Shown: positions 1 to 10,929 of the stretch, one piece after another
Position numbering within the stretch: the stretch's first letter is position 1
How the letters are laid out: the number at the start of each line of letters is the position of its first letter
Assembly: GCF_009389715.1 (NCBI RefSeq)
Contig: NC_052392.1
Coordinates: 40,750,152-40,814,151 of the forward strand
DNA: 64,000 bases
Direction: 5' to 3'
Source of the DNA: Phoenix dactylifera
Taxonomy: Eukaryota > Streptophyta > Magnoliopsida > Arecales > Arecaceae
The notes under the pieces: model-generated
The model's database searches: none
Told to the model about the DNA's origin: nothing
Seen by the model: the letters and a program-made list of their open reading frames with translations, nothing else
Position numbers and translations under genes: made by a program

Positions 1-232
1 AAAATACATAATTTCTTAAATATTTAATTTTTGGATTTGTAATGGTTTAGTGACGGTGATTCTGTCATGGAGTTTAGTGACGGGAATCGCTGCCGTCACT
101 GAGAATTTAGTGACGCATGTTTTTGTAACCAATTCAGTGATGGAAGCTCCGGTCACAAATTCCGTATTAGTGACCGAAAACATGGTATAGTGACGGAAAT
201 TTCCGTCACTATACGCGTGTTTTCTGGTAGTG
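1..232. mobile_element. CACTA (En/Spm-like) transposon, one terminus
   Basis: The segment ends at 232 with the complement of CACTACCAGAAAA, the CACTA-type terminal motif. It is followed by ATC (233-235) as a possible 3-bp target duplication whose partner lies outside the window. Inside are repeated copies, in both orientations, of a TAGTGACGGAAAT-like motif (for example near 50-60, 78-115, 169-175 and 187-215), the subterminal repeat pattern of CACTA elements. An inverted pair at 188-213 forms a perfect-looking palindrome around GAAATTTC. The rest of the element, including any transposase, lies left of the window. Confidence 0.75.
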
Positions 233-263
233 ATCAAAGAATATCGTTGGGTTAAATAAGGCC

Positions 264-490
264 GGAAGCTGATTAATGAAGCTCTCATTCTCTGGAAACA
301 ACTTGCCCGAGGAGGAGGCTACATGGGAACTAGTTGATCACATAACCAAGCACTTTCCATCGTTTGACCTTGAGGACAAGGTCCAACTTCCAAGGGCAGC
401 GCATGATAGAACCGTCCGTAACAGAAGGCCAAATCCCAAGTACGTACTTTGGGGATGTATTCGTGGGGCATCAGAGGCATGAGGGGAACA
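264..490 (+). pseudogene. Ty3/gypsy chromovirus integrase tail (chromodomain remnant)
   Basis: The translation of 276-482 contains LPEEEATWELV followed by FPSFDLEDKV. This is the C-terminal half of the chromodomain found at the end of integrase in plant Ty3/gypsy chromoviruses (Tekay/Reina-like). Only this tail is present: no upstream integrase core, reverse transcriptase or gag is seen, because the CACTA element occupies the left side. It is a relic, not a gene. The AT-rich DNA that follows (about 560-840) contains a TATAAATA-like run near 654 and could be remains of the matching LTR, but no second LTR is visible to prove it. Confidence 0.65.
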
Positions 491-559
491 AGGAAGCTGT
501 TAAGGGCAAGGGCGTAATGCACAGAGCTGTTGCATGCAAGACCAAGTCAAACTAGAAGA

Positions 560-1576
560 ACGTTGGGCAGAATCACTTGCAGATTTCTTTGCTATTTCTT
601 AGTTATTATTGTTATTCTGTTAACGTTGCAGCTTTTAGCCGTCAGAAAATTATTATAAATAAGCCAGGAGGCATAGGAGTTAGAGGGCAAAGAAATATTT
701 TCTTTTGTAATCATGCTTGTTTCAATATTTTAATACAATTAGTTTTCCTTTGTTCTGGTTATTCGCTACTCGAGCTCCATCATGAAGAAACTAAAAGCGT
801 TGCAGGAAGACCTGAATGGCAAGAGAGATTAGAGTAGGTTCGAACGAATGGACTAAGTGTGAGCACATAGGAGGAGAGTGGGGGGTGGCTGAGATCAGGA
901 GGGGGAGGGTGGCCGCCAGCTAGCGGTGGATGATGGAGCTAACGGGCGACGGCAGAGCCCTTTTGGGGTATCGAATAATTGATCATCGACGGACAAAAGA
1001 TAAGGCATACAGAACGTAACAAGAATATTGCGGTCTCTGTTGAAAACCGAAGGATGCGGTGCAAATAAAAAATTGGCAACAGCTTACAAGCAATATAACT
1101 GCAGATAAACTAGTCTAGGTAGGGGGCTTGGCCGGACTAGTTTAAAATTTAATATGAGGGATTGATAATTCAGGAAACCCCTCCTATGTATAGTGTAAAA
1201 AACACACATACTATAGTCTTGCTTAGAACCAGTCCCAGCACGCAAGGCGATCGACGGGAGCAGTTCAAATTAAGCTGGCACAGCAAGTTTATATACAAAA
1301 GCACCCTGTCGACGTGGGAACTCATCAAGAAAAATGATATCACTAGTAATTAAGGCCTAGAATTATGTCCCAGGTGCAGCCAATGCCGTTGAATTCCATC
1401 ACGTTTGTCTTAATTACGTGCAGCACTACGTATAAGCTAGATACGGTGCCAGCAGGTGGGAACCATGCATCTAATTAACTAGGTAGATTGGCACTGGAAA
1501 TGAAGAGAATAGAAACAGATTAAAGAAGAAAATATTGAATTCATCCCGAACGTCACAAAAGATGCATGCACCTCAC
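560..1576. other. Non-coding stretch, possible LTR remnant at left
   Basis: No gene is recognisable. Short open frames here have no family motif and no consistent codon bias. The first ~280 bases may belong to the gypsy remnant to the left; the remainder shows nothing I can name. Confidence 0.3.
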
Positions 1577-2014
1577 TCACGAGAAAGAGAGATTTCTGTG
1601 CAGGGAGACCGCCCTCTTCCTACTGCCAACTGTGGGATGAGAGAGCACCGGCAGTCCCCACTGGCAGGAGAAGATGATCGTAGGATAGACTGCATCCCTG
1701 CGCATTGTTTTCACAATCTCGGCATATAATTCTGCAACCCTTCTCGGCACGACGATGTACCTCATCCATTTCAATCTCCTGGACGGCGATACGCGAAAGG
1801 ATATTATCACCTTGCCCTTCACCTTCCGCAGCCATCGCCTTGGAGGTCTCACAGGCTTCTCGACTTCATTCCGCAGCCTCTTATAGCGGCCTTCGTCGGG
1901 GGAACCGTGAATCCTACCTGGGAAACCCATGTCGGCGGAGGCTCTACGTACGTACCGTCGATCGCTCTGCGGTGCAGCAGTGCAGATCAGTGTTAGTAGT
2001 TTCATAGGAATCAC
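1577..2014 (-). CDS. Small basic protein of unknown function, 145 aa
   Basis: A single open frame runs from an ATG at 2014 to a stop at 1577. The product is 145 aa, strongly basic, with a central stretch rich in Arg and Lys (about residues 45-85). A better-ordered C-terminal half follows, with motifs such as RYIVVPRRVAELYAEIV and IIFSCQWGLPVL. This looks like a folded domain rather than noise. The frame is GC-richer than its flanks, which favours a real gene. No transmembrane segment or clear signal peptide is seen. I do not recognise the family and assign no function. The start is the first in-frame ATG; a second Met (MKL) lies three codons in. It could instead be a decayed gene fragment, or have an upstream exon I cannot see. 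Confidence 0.5.
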   Translation of the reverse strand: MIPMKLLTLICTAAPQSDRRYVRRASADMGFPGRIHGSPDEGRYKRLRNEVEKPVRPPRRWLRKVKGKVIISFRVSPSRRLKWMRYIVVPRRVAELYAEIVKTMRRDAVYPTIIFSCQWGLPVLSHPTVGSRKRAVSLHRNLSFS

Positions 2015-5000
2015 AGCTGATGATGAGGATGGAGATTGGAGATATACGGAGAAGGAAAGGGAAACAAGTCCAAGGAATGTCTGTTGGGGGGCACATGGAA
2101 GAATCGGTTAGCGGTGCTAGCTAGCTAGATGGAGCCGATCAGTACTAGTGGGTTCCCGTTCCCTATTCTGGATTCCTTTGGACACATGGCTGCCGTCATG
2201 CACGCATGCCTCTTTCCCCTCGTCCTCACTCGATGCCCACTCAGCAGTCAGTCCTTGTTTGGCCCATAGCTACATCGAGAGATTCCTACCAACCCCAGCG
2301 GGCCCAGCCTCGCTCTCTCTTCTCTACGTATCGCACATTATTAGCACATATAATAATAATGCCAAGCGAAAGATAGAATTTTATAATAACTCGCATCAAT
2401 AATTAGACATCTGCAATCATCAATATTCACCATGCTAGGATACGTAGAGACGAGCCAAATAAATCATGGCTGATGATTTGTTCGGCGGCGGACTGTCTAC
2501 AATCTAAACCGTAGATTGACAGCCTTGTTTCATAATCTAATGATGTTTGAATGCCATCTTTTTTGTAAGCCCGCACGTAAGCTCGTACACTTGTGTTATT
2601 TTATTTGCTATAGTCTTCTGCAGTCTGTACGTCCTGGGATCGATCTGTCATATTGAGTTGATTCGTTTGGTCTCAGAAGAATGACTGAAGAACATAAAGG
2701 AACATAAATATATAATTGCTAGAAGGTTCATGGCCCCAACTATAGTATCTCCACATTAATATGGTTTAGAACTTTCATGATTTAATCCTGATTTTGGGAC
2801 ATGAATCGAAAACTTGGTGGGGATCAATGCTTAGTCCTAAATGGAATCACGTAGTGGAAGATAGGTGGATTGATATAGATTGGATCCAAAATTTAATGGC
2901 TTAAGCTCTTTATGAGTTGAATTGAGCTCCTATTTGTATATCATGATCATCTGCTACTTGGATTAATTATAACTCCCTTTGGATCTAAACTTCGCATTTC
3001 TCCCCTGCAAAAGTCTCCCTCTCTTTTTAAAATCAACTTTTCTTTTCTTACAGCAATGCAATCGACAATTCTATTTGGCTACTCCACAGCTGACGTGTCG
3101 ACTTTTTATTGGGCTACTCTACAGCTGACGTGGTAGATTAAGTCTACCTAATAATTTCTCGGAGGTGTGCCCGGATCATTGCGGTGGTGGTCGTGGCTTG
3201 GCAGCCCAAGCAGTGGCGTACCAGGCGGTGGCGACCATGGCTCGGTTGGCTGCACCAGTGGAGCGGTGGCCGCATGGTGCGGAGCCACGGCAAAAGTGGC
3301 GGTGGATCGGCGGTCCAGGCCGAGGCGACAGCGGGAGTGAAGGCGGCTGTGACGGTGCGAGGTTCCGTACGTTGTCATGGTGTAGCGCCGGCAACAAGCG
3401 GTGGTGATGACGGGCTGCGGGCCCCGTACGAAATGTGAGGTGGAGAATCTCTCTATTTTCCACAAGAAAAAAGTTGCCAGCAAATTTCGTCATCAGGCAC
3501 TACACGATACAGAAAGGTCGGCAGCGGCAATCCTTATTTTCTAATTTCCTTGGCTACCATTTTAATTACACTCATAATTAACCACTAAAATGACCTAAGT
3601 GACAAGACAGATGGGGTGTTTTGGGCGTAAGGATGTCGTCAGGAGGACGTCGACAATGAAGGTTGACCTCTGCAGTCGCATGGAAGTTCTATGGATTCGT
3701 CAATCATATGTTTCACTGAGGTGGTGGGCCCAAGATAGTTACATGCTGCACTGACGACTATTTTACGTAAGTTAGTTGGATGTTGCTTTTAAAACATTAT
3801 TTTCATTCTAATAAATCTTAACCAAAAAAATGCATTTTACCATTTACTATTGCTTGTTGTCAAATGTAGAAAAAGCAGACCATTGGGGCTAGGAGGCTAA
3901 TTGTTCAAAAACTGAAAAATACTAGCTTGCATAAATATCTAATTACAAGTTTCCTATTACAATATTGTGATTATCTTAAATAGGCAATAAAACTCACTGC
4001 ATATATATCTAGTAAAACAGTAACTCTCTTCTTTTTAGCTCAAACAGCATCGATTACACTATTTTCTCTAGCAGCGATGTAACCGCATTTGGCCGGTGCA
4101 TTTCAAATTCATTCAAGATCATAAGCACGAAGTGGCCATGAAGATTCTCACTTGACAAGAAGCATATTTATAGTAATAAGAGGATTAAACTATTTAAATA
4201 AGTAATTTATTTTTAATGATTAGTTACAGTCAAAAGTTCTGTAATCTATATGATCGAAGTGTGCCTCGCTCAGTGTATCATCCAAGCATTCTAGCCCATT
4301 AATTACAACTAAGGAGTTTCCAAAGTTTGAACCACCTAAACATTTTGAAATCTAAATGTCAAAATTGACCCTTTTTTTTGTGTAAGAGGTTGTAAAGAAC
4401 TTCTTAGGCATCAGCGCGCAAGCCAATGTGCCGGTGCACCAGTCTCTAATTGGATGGGACATATACATGCGACAGACCATCCTAGCTACTGAGGATTGCA
4501 TGAAGTGATGCATTGTGGGCAATTTCAAATGCATCACTAAAAGATACGGTTGCTCAAATTTTAATTTAGTCGGTGCTATGGTAAAATATATGCGCACTTT
4601 GAAACTATCATGCAACATGTAATGCCGCATTAGGAGTACATCATCAGGCAAATGGTATTAAAGATTTTTGTTCAACTAATACTATTGCACCGCTATAATA
4701 GCTGTAATTAGCTATTACAACAAGTTACTTGAAACAAATTAACAATAGTTATATGAATGATTTTTATTAGATAATAATCTTTTTTATATGCCTAGGGGAA
4801 CTAACAGTGTCATAATATATACTTGGTGTATGTCTGCATGCATCAATTAACATATAATAAAAAATATCATCAGTAAAATCTTCATGAGCTCCCAAGTAAG
4901 CACGCCATCCCATTTTATGCACTTCTATTCAAATGAATCCTTATTTATTGTAGTCCAGCCGTTCGAAATTCTTATATCCTTGCAGGTGGACCTGGGGGGG

Positions 5001-6500
5001 GGGGGGGGGGGGGGTGTTAATTAGAAGTGTTGCTTAAGTTGTAGCTTCTCTCTATCGTCCAATCCAATTGTGGGTAGGTGATATAAAAAAGGTAAAAAAA
5101 TAATAGGTTGCTAAACTAGCTATGATATATCACTTCAAGGCAACTGAAAAATTGCTAGTAATTATCTTTTTTCTGAGAGAAAAATCGCTTGGTATCATGG
5201 TTGGAAGAAAAATTTACCACTTTATTGCTAATTGGTACGCTTATATAATTTTCATTATTGTGTGATTCCAATCAACAGTGATCGACGGGACCTTTTTTTT
5301 TTTACGGTCTTGTAAACGCATCCATGCATATGTAGCATTAAAAAGAAAAACTGTTATGTAGCTTTCATGAAACATTAGGATGACTGGTCAATAGCACCCA
5401 CAGAAATTATGGCACCATTTATTAACTATTTTTCTATTTTATAGTCTCTTTCTTTCTTTCTTTCTTTTTGTTGTTTTTGGTCATGAAATCATTGATGCGA
5501 TGGCATGGAGGAAGAAGAAAGTTTGTACATCTATAATTACATATTTGATCGCAATAGGAAAGTAGGGATCCCTTATTGCTGAATGATGACACCCTGTAGT
5601 CATTCTTCGTAATCGCGGTTGGAAAATTGATGCGAAGTCATGCGATGTAGGTAGATCGCCGGAGACCAATCCGAAGCCATACACATCAGGTTGCAGCCAG
5701 CACTGCCGTACACAACCTGTCTTGTGTCCATATGGAGCCCAGACTTGTCTTACCTCCACCAGAATATATACATATATGTGTGTATATATATAGCATCAAT
5801 TCTAGATAGTTTACAGATCTAGTGGACGTCCGACAAACATAAATCAGATCGCAAGCCAGAAGCTGGATTGGATAAAAATAATAGGCGATCATGTGTACGT
5901 GGGGGTGAACGTGGAAACATCGTTACCAGTCCTTCAGACTCTTATAAGGACTTCTTAGCAGCGTGGGCTGTAAATTCCAAAGCCATGGTAGGTGGCGGCA
6001 GCGAACTACCAGGTTCCCTGTCTTTCGTGGGCCTCCGCCCACTCTTGCCTTCTGCGAGAAGGATCTCAGGCCACACAGTGCGGTGCTGGCCTCAAAACGT
6101 ACATTTTGCTGATTTCATAAACTCATTCCTCTTTTTTTTTTTAAATGGTGGAAACGGTAGCTCATTCCAATTGTTTTTACTACCGAATCATCAAAGCTGA
6201 ACAAATGAAATGTATATCACTGCCATAAGTGCTCCTATACACTAACAGATCTGATTTCACCAGCCGTAAATTCCATAAGAGAAGCATGCACGTTTTGACC
6301 AAAAAAAAAAAAAAGCATGCACGTTACGTACTCGTGCGTTCGGGGGTAGGTGAAAACCATGATGCAACGTCTGACCCAACGGTGCTCTTATTTTCTTCTT
6401 CAAACCTAATAAATAGATCAAAGAACAGATTGACTAGTCAAAGTTCCAGCCTTCCACACCACAAAACAAGATCGACCGCACAAATCTCTCTGACAAGCAC
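2015..6500. other. Intergenic DNA without a recognised gene
   Basis: This is mostly AT-rich sequence. Visible structure includes a local duplication in which an approximately 45-bp unit containing CTACAGCTGACGTG occurs twice (about 3070-3135). A GC-rich island at 3165-3440 has open frames in several registers but no recognisable protein. There is a 21-base G run at 4994-5014 and several poly-A/T runs. Short frames at 4352-4651 and 5481-6200 have no family signature and are not called. No RNA gene is recognised. Confidence 0.4.
4994..5014. repeat. Poly-G homopolymer run
   Basis: There is an uninterrupted run of 21 G on the plus strand (poly-C on the minus strand). Such runs are hard to sequence, so its exact length is uncertain. 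Confidence 0.9.
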
Positions 6501-6520
6501 GCACGCACGCACGCGCTCCC

Positions 6521-6613
6521 ACCTAACACCCTTCTCTCTTTCGCTCTCTTTCTCACGTGTGACATGTGGTCATCTACCACCCAACCCCATCATCGCAGCA
6601 GCGGATATAAACA
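6521..6613 (+). promoter_or_regulatory. Putative promoter of the dehydratase gene: AC element, G-box core, TATA box
   Basis: A GATATAAACACC TATA-like box lies at about 6604-6615, roughly 300 bp before the ATG at 6911. Upstream are ACCTAAC at 6521-6527, which matches the AC-III element bound by R2R3-MYB regulators of phenylpropanoid genes, and a CACGTG G-box core near 6554. A second AC-type motif, ACCAACC (AC-II), lies at 6746-6752, downstream of the TATA box and so probably in the leader. A (CT)n tract near 6846-6864 sits in the leader. The motif matches are direct; their use as regulatory sites is inference. Confidence 0.45.
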
Positions 6614-6910
6614 CCCCGCCCCCGCACTCCCACATTTTTTAGCCAGGGATCGTTTCATCACGCGATCTCTGCGCGGTAGCCGCCGCCGCTGCTTCTTCTT
6701 TCTGCGGTTGCGTTGCGAGCTTCGACTCCTATCTCCGTTTAGCCAACCAACCGACCGAAGGCGATCAAAAGAAGAAAGAAGAAGAAGAAGGCAAATTAAC
6801 GAGAGAGGGATCAATCAGCTCGAAATTAGAACCGCTCCACTCTGCTTCTCTCTCTCTCTCTCTCTTGCTATCATATATCTAACTATATATCAATCTATAT
6901 AAACGTATAT

Positions 6911-8077
6911 ATGATGGCGCTTTTTAGAGCTTCTTCCGCATGTTATATCCAGTCTCAACACACGACCGTTTCAAGGAGGATGAGGACACACGACGTCGTC
7001 CGTATAAGGCCTCCTCCTCCATCTCGATCATCTCCTCTGCGGACCGCTGAGGACATGGCCTCCAAGCTGGGCCTCGAGATCACTATCACCGACCTCGAGC
7101 GCCTCTTCCGCCAGGCCCCCGGAGGTCACCCCCCTCCCCCTGCCGCCGCCGACGCCGATCAAGGCGGCCGCCCCCCTGTCCGCGTGGCCTACCAGGGCGG
7201 CCGGGGCTCCTACTGCCAGGAGGCCGCCGCCAAAGCCTTTCCTCCTTCCTCCTCCTGGAAGCAGCTCATCATACCCTGCTCCGAGATGGAGGAGGCCTTC
7301 GCCGCCCTCGAGGACGGCGCTGCCGACCGCGCCGTCGTCCCGGCCGAGAACTCTGTCGACGGCCCCGTTCCCCGCAACCTCGACCTCCTCCTCCGCCACC
7401 CCCGTGTCTGCATCGTCGGTGAACTCGTCCTCCCCGTCAACCACTGCCTCCTTTCCCTCCCTCACGCCCCGCGCTCCGCCCTCCGCCGCGTCGTCAGCCA
7501 CCCCCAAGCCATCAGCCACTGCCGGGACCGGCTCCGGGCCCTCCACCTCCGAGTCGAGGAGGTCGCCAGCGCCGCCGACGCCGCCCGCTTCGTCGCCGAA
7601 AACCGCATCGCCGACACTGCCGTCATCGGCAGCCAGATCGCCGCCCACGAGTTCGGCCTGCGGATCCTCGAAAACAACCTCCAGGACCTCGCCAGCAACT
7701 TCAACCGGTTCCTCCAACTGGGACTCACCGGCTCGACCGGAGCCGTCGTCGTCGAACCGAATCTTGATAATAATAATAATAATCACAAGACCACGGTGGC
7801 CTTCTCGCTGGAACGAGGGGTCTCGGACCTCTTCCGGGCCATGTGGATCTTCGAGAGCCGGGGAGTCCGGGTCACTCGGGTAGACCACCGGCCCAACCGG
7901 TCAAGCCCGGTCCGGGTCGAGGAGAGGGACGAGGCAGGCGAGATCGCGCGGTTTGACTACGTCTTCGTGCTGGACCTGGAAGGGACCGCATCGGACCCCA
8001 ACGTGGAGGCCGCTCTCGCAGGCTTGAAGGAGATCGCGGGGTTCGCACGTGTGCTGGGAAGCTACAGGTGCACGTGA
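6911..8077 (+). CDS. ADT: Arogenate/prephenate dehydratase-like protein with ACT domain, divergent catalytic motif
   Basis: Enzymes of this family convert arogenate (or prephenate) to phenylalanine (or phenylpyruvate), the last step of plastid phenylalanine synthesis. The 388-aa single-exon product has a basic, Ser/Arg-rich N-terminal extension (1-50) that could be a plastid transit peptide. The dehydratase domain follows (about 90-275): VAYQGGRGSY, AENSVDG, SHPQA. The C-terminal ACT domain (about 292-386) has LFRAMWIFESRGV and DHRP, and the protein ends in VLGSYRCT. The usual N-[VF]-TRF motif reads NFNRF (263-267), so the conserved catalytic Thr is Asn265 (codon 7703-7705). The usual YS-E of the first motif reads YCQ (101-103), and the ACT ESRP motif reads DHRP. 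An Asn run lies at 287-291. A second in-frame ATG at 7055 would remove the extension; I chose 6911 because the extension resembles a transit peptide. Family membership is firm; enzyme activity is doubtful. Confidence 0.88.
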   Translation: MMALFRASSACYIQSQHTTVSRRMRTHDVVRIRPPPPSRSSPLRTAEDMASKLGLEITITDLERLFRQAPGGHPPPPAAADADQGGRPPVRVAYQGGRGSYCQEAAAKAFPPSSSWKQLIIPCSEMEEAFAALEDGAADRAVVPAENSVDGPVPRNLDLLLRHPRVCIVGELVLPVNHCLLSLPHAPRSALRRVVSHPQAISHCRDRLRALHLRVEEVASAADAARFVAENRIADTAVIGSQIAAHEFGLRILENNLQDLASNFNRFLQLGLTGSTGAVVVEPNLDNNNNNHKTTVAFSLERGVSDLFRAMWIFESRGVRVTRVDHRPNRSSPVRVEERDEAGEIARFDYVFVLDLEGTASDPNVEAALAGLKEIAGFARVLGSYRCT

Positions 8078-8627
8078 GCGTGACGCTCAGAATGACGCCA
8101 CGAAATATGATATTTATATCTCGGAATAAGAGTAAAAAGAAAAAGGATTGTACATAATGACTATTGGTGAATGGTTGGAAGGAAGCGGTCCCAAAAGGAG
8201 ATCGGTCACTTCTCCTACTCGCGATATTCGGCGGATGATGAAAGATTGCAGTATCTTTCAGACAATACATGTACATCAAAAAATAAATAGGATCACTGAC
8301 TAGATCACCTCTTATGCAGCGCAACATTTTGGAGAAATCTCTAGACAAATTAGGAGGTTTCTTGTTCACAGTTATACCAGATTGTCGCTCTTGATTTTGT
8401 TATATGCACCTATACCAAAGTAGGATAAGCAGCCATTGTACCATCCTAAAAAAAAAAAAAAAGAAAAAAAAGAGAGCACGTTACCAAGTGTATCATAAGA
8501 AACGGACACAACTCGTCCACCAAGTTTGGGCAGTTATATGAATTCTATTTTAGCCATGCTTCATCTTCTTTTCAAACCAAAATAAGTGAACCCAAAAATT
8601 TTTCAGAAAAAATAACATAGACAGGTT

Positions 8628-8698
<71 letters not shown>

Positions 8699-10150
8699 CA
8701 GCATATTAAGAGCGCGGATGTTTTGCTGAGCAAGGGAATGCATTAGCTACCTGTTGTAAAGACTTTTCCTCCTCATTATGTACATTTAAAAAAAGGGTAG
8801 AGGTGAAAGCGGTGGTTGGTAAATCACACACGCAGGTTTTAGTTTTACCAACCGTTTTGACACGGATCCCCCGCCTTTTATTTTATTTGCGTCAAAGATT
8901 GAAAAGACCCACCTAAACTTTTGCAGTCCACCTAACTTGGGTTTTATCTCCTTGTACCTTTCTTACATTTTTATTATTTTTCTATATTAGATGAACAAAA
9001 GGCGTGCCTTATCCATTAAGTTTAAATAATGATAGGTCCAACCTAGGTAGTTGGATTGCTCTTCACCGAAGGTGATTTAGCTCCCGAGGACTACAATTTA
9101 GATCCAGTGCGTTCATTTGCAATCGGATCCAGACCTAGCTGATTTTTTTTTTAGGGTTTTGAGGAATAGGTGAGTTGAACCATCACTAATGTTGTTTCAA
9201 TTGACCTCACTCTTCTTCAAGGAGGATAAAAAAAGAAACAAAAGAAAAGAACCTAAGATGGTATCTCACTCCTAAAAAGCCCATAGAACAATAGGTCTTG
9301 CCAAATCCATCTGACTTACCACATTCATTTTTTAACTATTCTTATGCTATGAATGTCCCATCATTTTTGGCTTTTTTTAATATAAAAAAAGGTCGGTGTG
9401 TAACTTCTTGTATGAAAAAAAATAAAAAAAAAGAAGAAGAAGAAAGTCTCTTACCTAACCATCTTTCATCTCCGCTCTGAAAGTAGATTACCAAAGCATG
9501 AAATCATTATGACAATATTGATGCCATCACCTTTGCAAATTACTAATCTTTCAAGCTTTTAATCTACTGGCATATTGATATAGTTTATATCCATATCAAC
9601 CTACCCGATACTTTGTGTATTAGCTATCTCCAAGTTGATCCTAAAAATATCCAAACAAAATAAGTTTCAGACTCCTCGGGAAGAGGTTAAGCAACGGTCA
9701 GATCTGATTCGCCCTTCTTGACTACCCTTGGAATGAATTTACCTGAAAGAAAAGCACAACCCTGGCGCTGGCACGCGCAATGTTCAAGCACCTACTAAGA
9801 CACCGGTTAGAGAGTAGGTAACATAAAGCCATCAACCCACCAACCAAACACCATACAAAAAGGCATAAATAACTTTATTTAGTCGATGACCAGAAAGACG
9901 CGGAGGGCCAAAAATACTTTCATCCTAAAATTTTTTATTTTTTTTATTAGATTGTAGAAGTTTTCAATGCAATATGGCCTACCCATCTATTTTCATTAGG
10001 ATCCATCAACACATAATCATCACGTGAGAACAAGATATTTTTAAAATTTTAGAAAATTCCTTCCCATTCTTTGAGCACAAAGCAATATGCAATCCACAAT
10101 CTCTCTCTCTATGTTAAACTTGGGTTGTCAAGCTATTGAATTTTAATTTT
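8078..10150. other. Intergenic DNA without a recognised gene
   Basis: This is AT-rich sequence downstream of the dehydratase gene. The first few hundred bases are its likely 3' UTR. Apart from a long TA microsatellite (listed separately) and poly-A/T runs near 8449-8470 and 9416-9440, I see no gene or bordered element. Confidence 0.4.
8629..8694. repeat. (TA)n microsatellite
   Basis: An uninterrupted TA dinucleotide run of about 66 bp. Confidence 0.95.
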
Positions 10151-10164
10151 CTAAAGCATTTCAG

Positions 10165-10688
10165 TCTGCATCATCAGTGCGGTTCAATGCTGAAATTGTT
10201 TCCACTGGTGATAGAAAGACATCAGACCATGACTTCTCAAATCAAATTTCTGTGAATAATAATGCATAAACTAACACAGAATGCAGCTAGAATAGTGAAA
10301 GCGGAAGCCAAAGTAATTGTTAAAATATCCAGACTCCAATTGGTCGAAAAGCTTTACATTGTTCATCTTTATAAAATTTATTTCTCCCATTCATACTCCA
10401 GTGGTGTATGTTTTATTCTGGGACCTTGATCTGTAAAATGACATTGGTACATCAACATATATTCTACGTCATCTGATAATACTGACAGGACATGTAGAAA
10501 TACTAACTAAAATATATTGTCTTGTAGATCCACAGGATCTTAGTGGCCTCAGGGGACGACGCTGGGGGGCCTTCAAGCTTCTAGCATTAGGCTTCTGTGT
10601 AGGTCTTCTTCTTACATTTCTTAGTGCTGTTTCTGAGCCAGATGACTTTGCCGGAGTCATCGGCCTTGTAGAACTAGAGCCCAACTAG
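10165..10688 (+). pseudogene. Two exon-like segments of an unidentified gene
   Basis: Two segments look like exons preceded by splice acceptors. Segment A starts after CATTTCAG at 10165 and stays open to a stop at 10266-10268, reading SASSVRFNAEIVSTGDRK and on. Segment B starts after CTTGTAG at 10528, with the reading frame set two bases in. It encodes about 53 aa ending at the stop at 10686-10688, with a hydrophobic stretch LLALGFCVGLLLTFLSAV typical of one membrane helix. The frames of A and B do not join simply with the donors I can see. There is no start exon, so this is either the 3' end of a spliced gene I cannot complete or a decayed fragment. The family is not recognised. Confidence 0.3.
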
Positions 10689-10929
10689 TTTCGACCTTCT
10701 TCTTTTATAATGTAGTTTTATCTGATCTTTGACCTGTTTTGTAATTATATATTCTGAATACTAATGCGATAGCATTATTTTCATGCATGCCTCTCTTTTT
10801 CTGTCATTGTTTGAATGTTTAACTTCTTGTTCTGGAAATTTGAGACCATCCCATGGAAGCTAAGGTCGGTTGAATCAGACCAGAGCATCTATAGAGATAG
10901 ATTCCAGGTATTTGAGGTCGGCTTAGTAA

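Noticed and set aside
3165-3483. GC-rich island as a gene
   Set aside because: Frames are open on both strands but without recognisable motifs, splice context or length; more likely a repeat fragment.
7028-7888. 286-aa open frame on the minus strand inside the dehydratase gene
   Set aside because: It is a mirror of the GC-rich coding strand; it is Gly/Val/Asp-rich low complexity with no domain.
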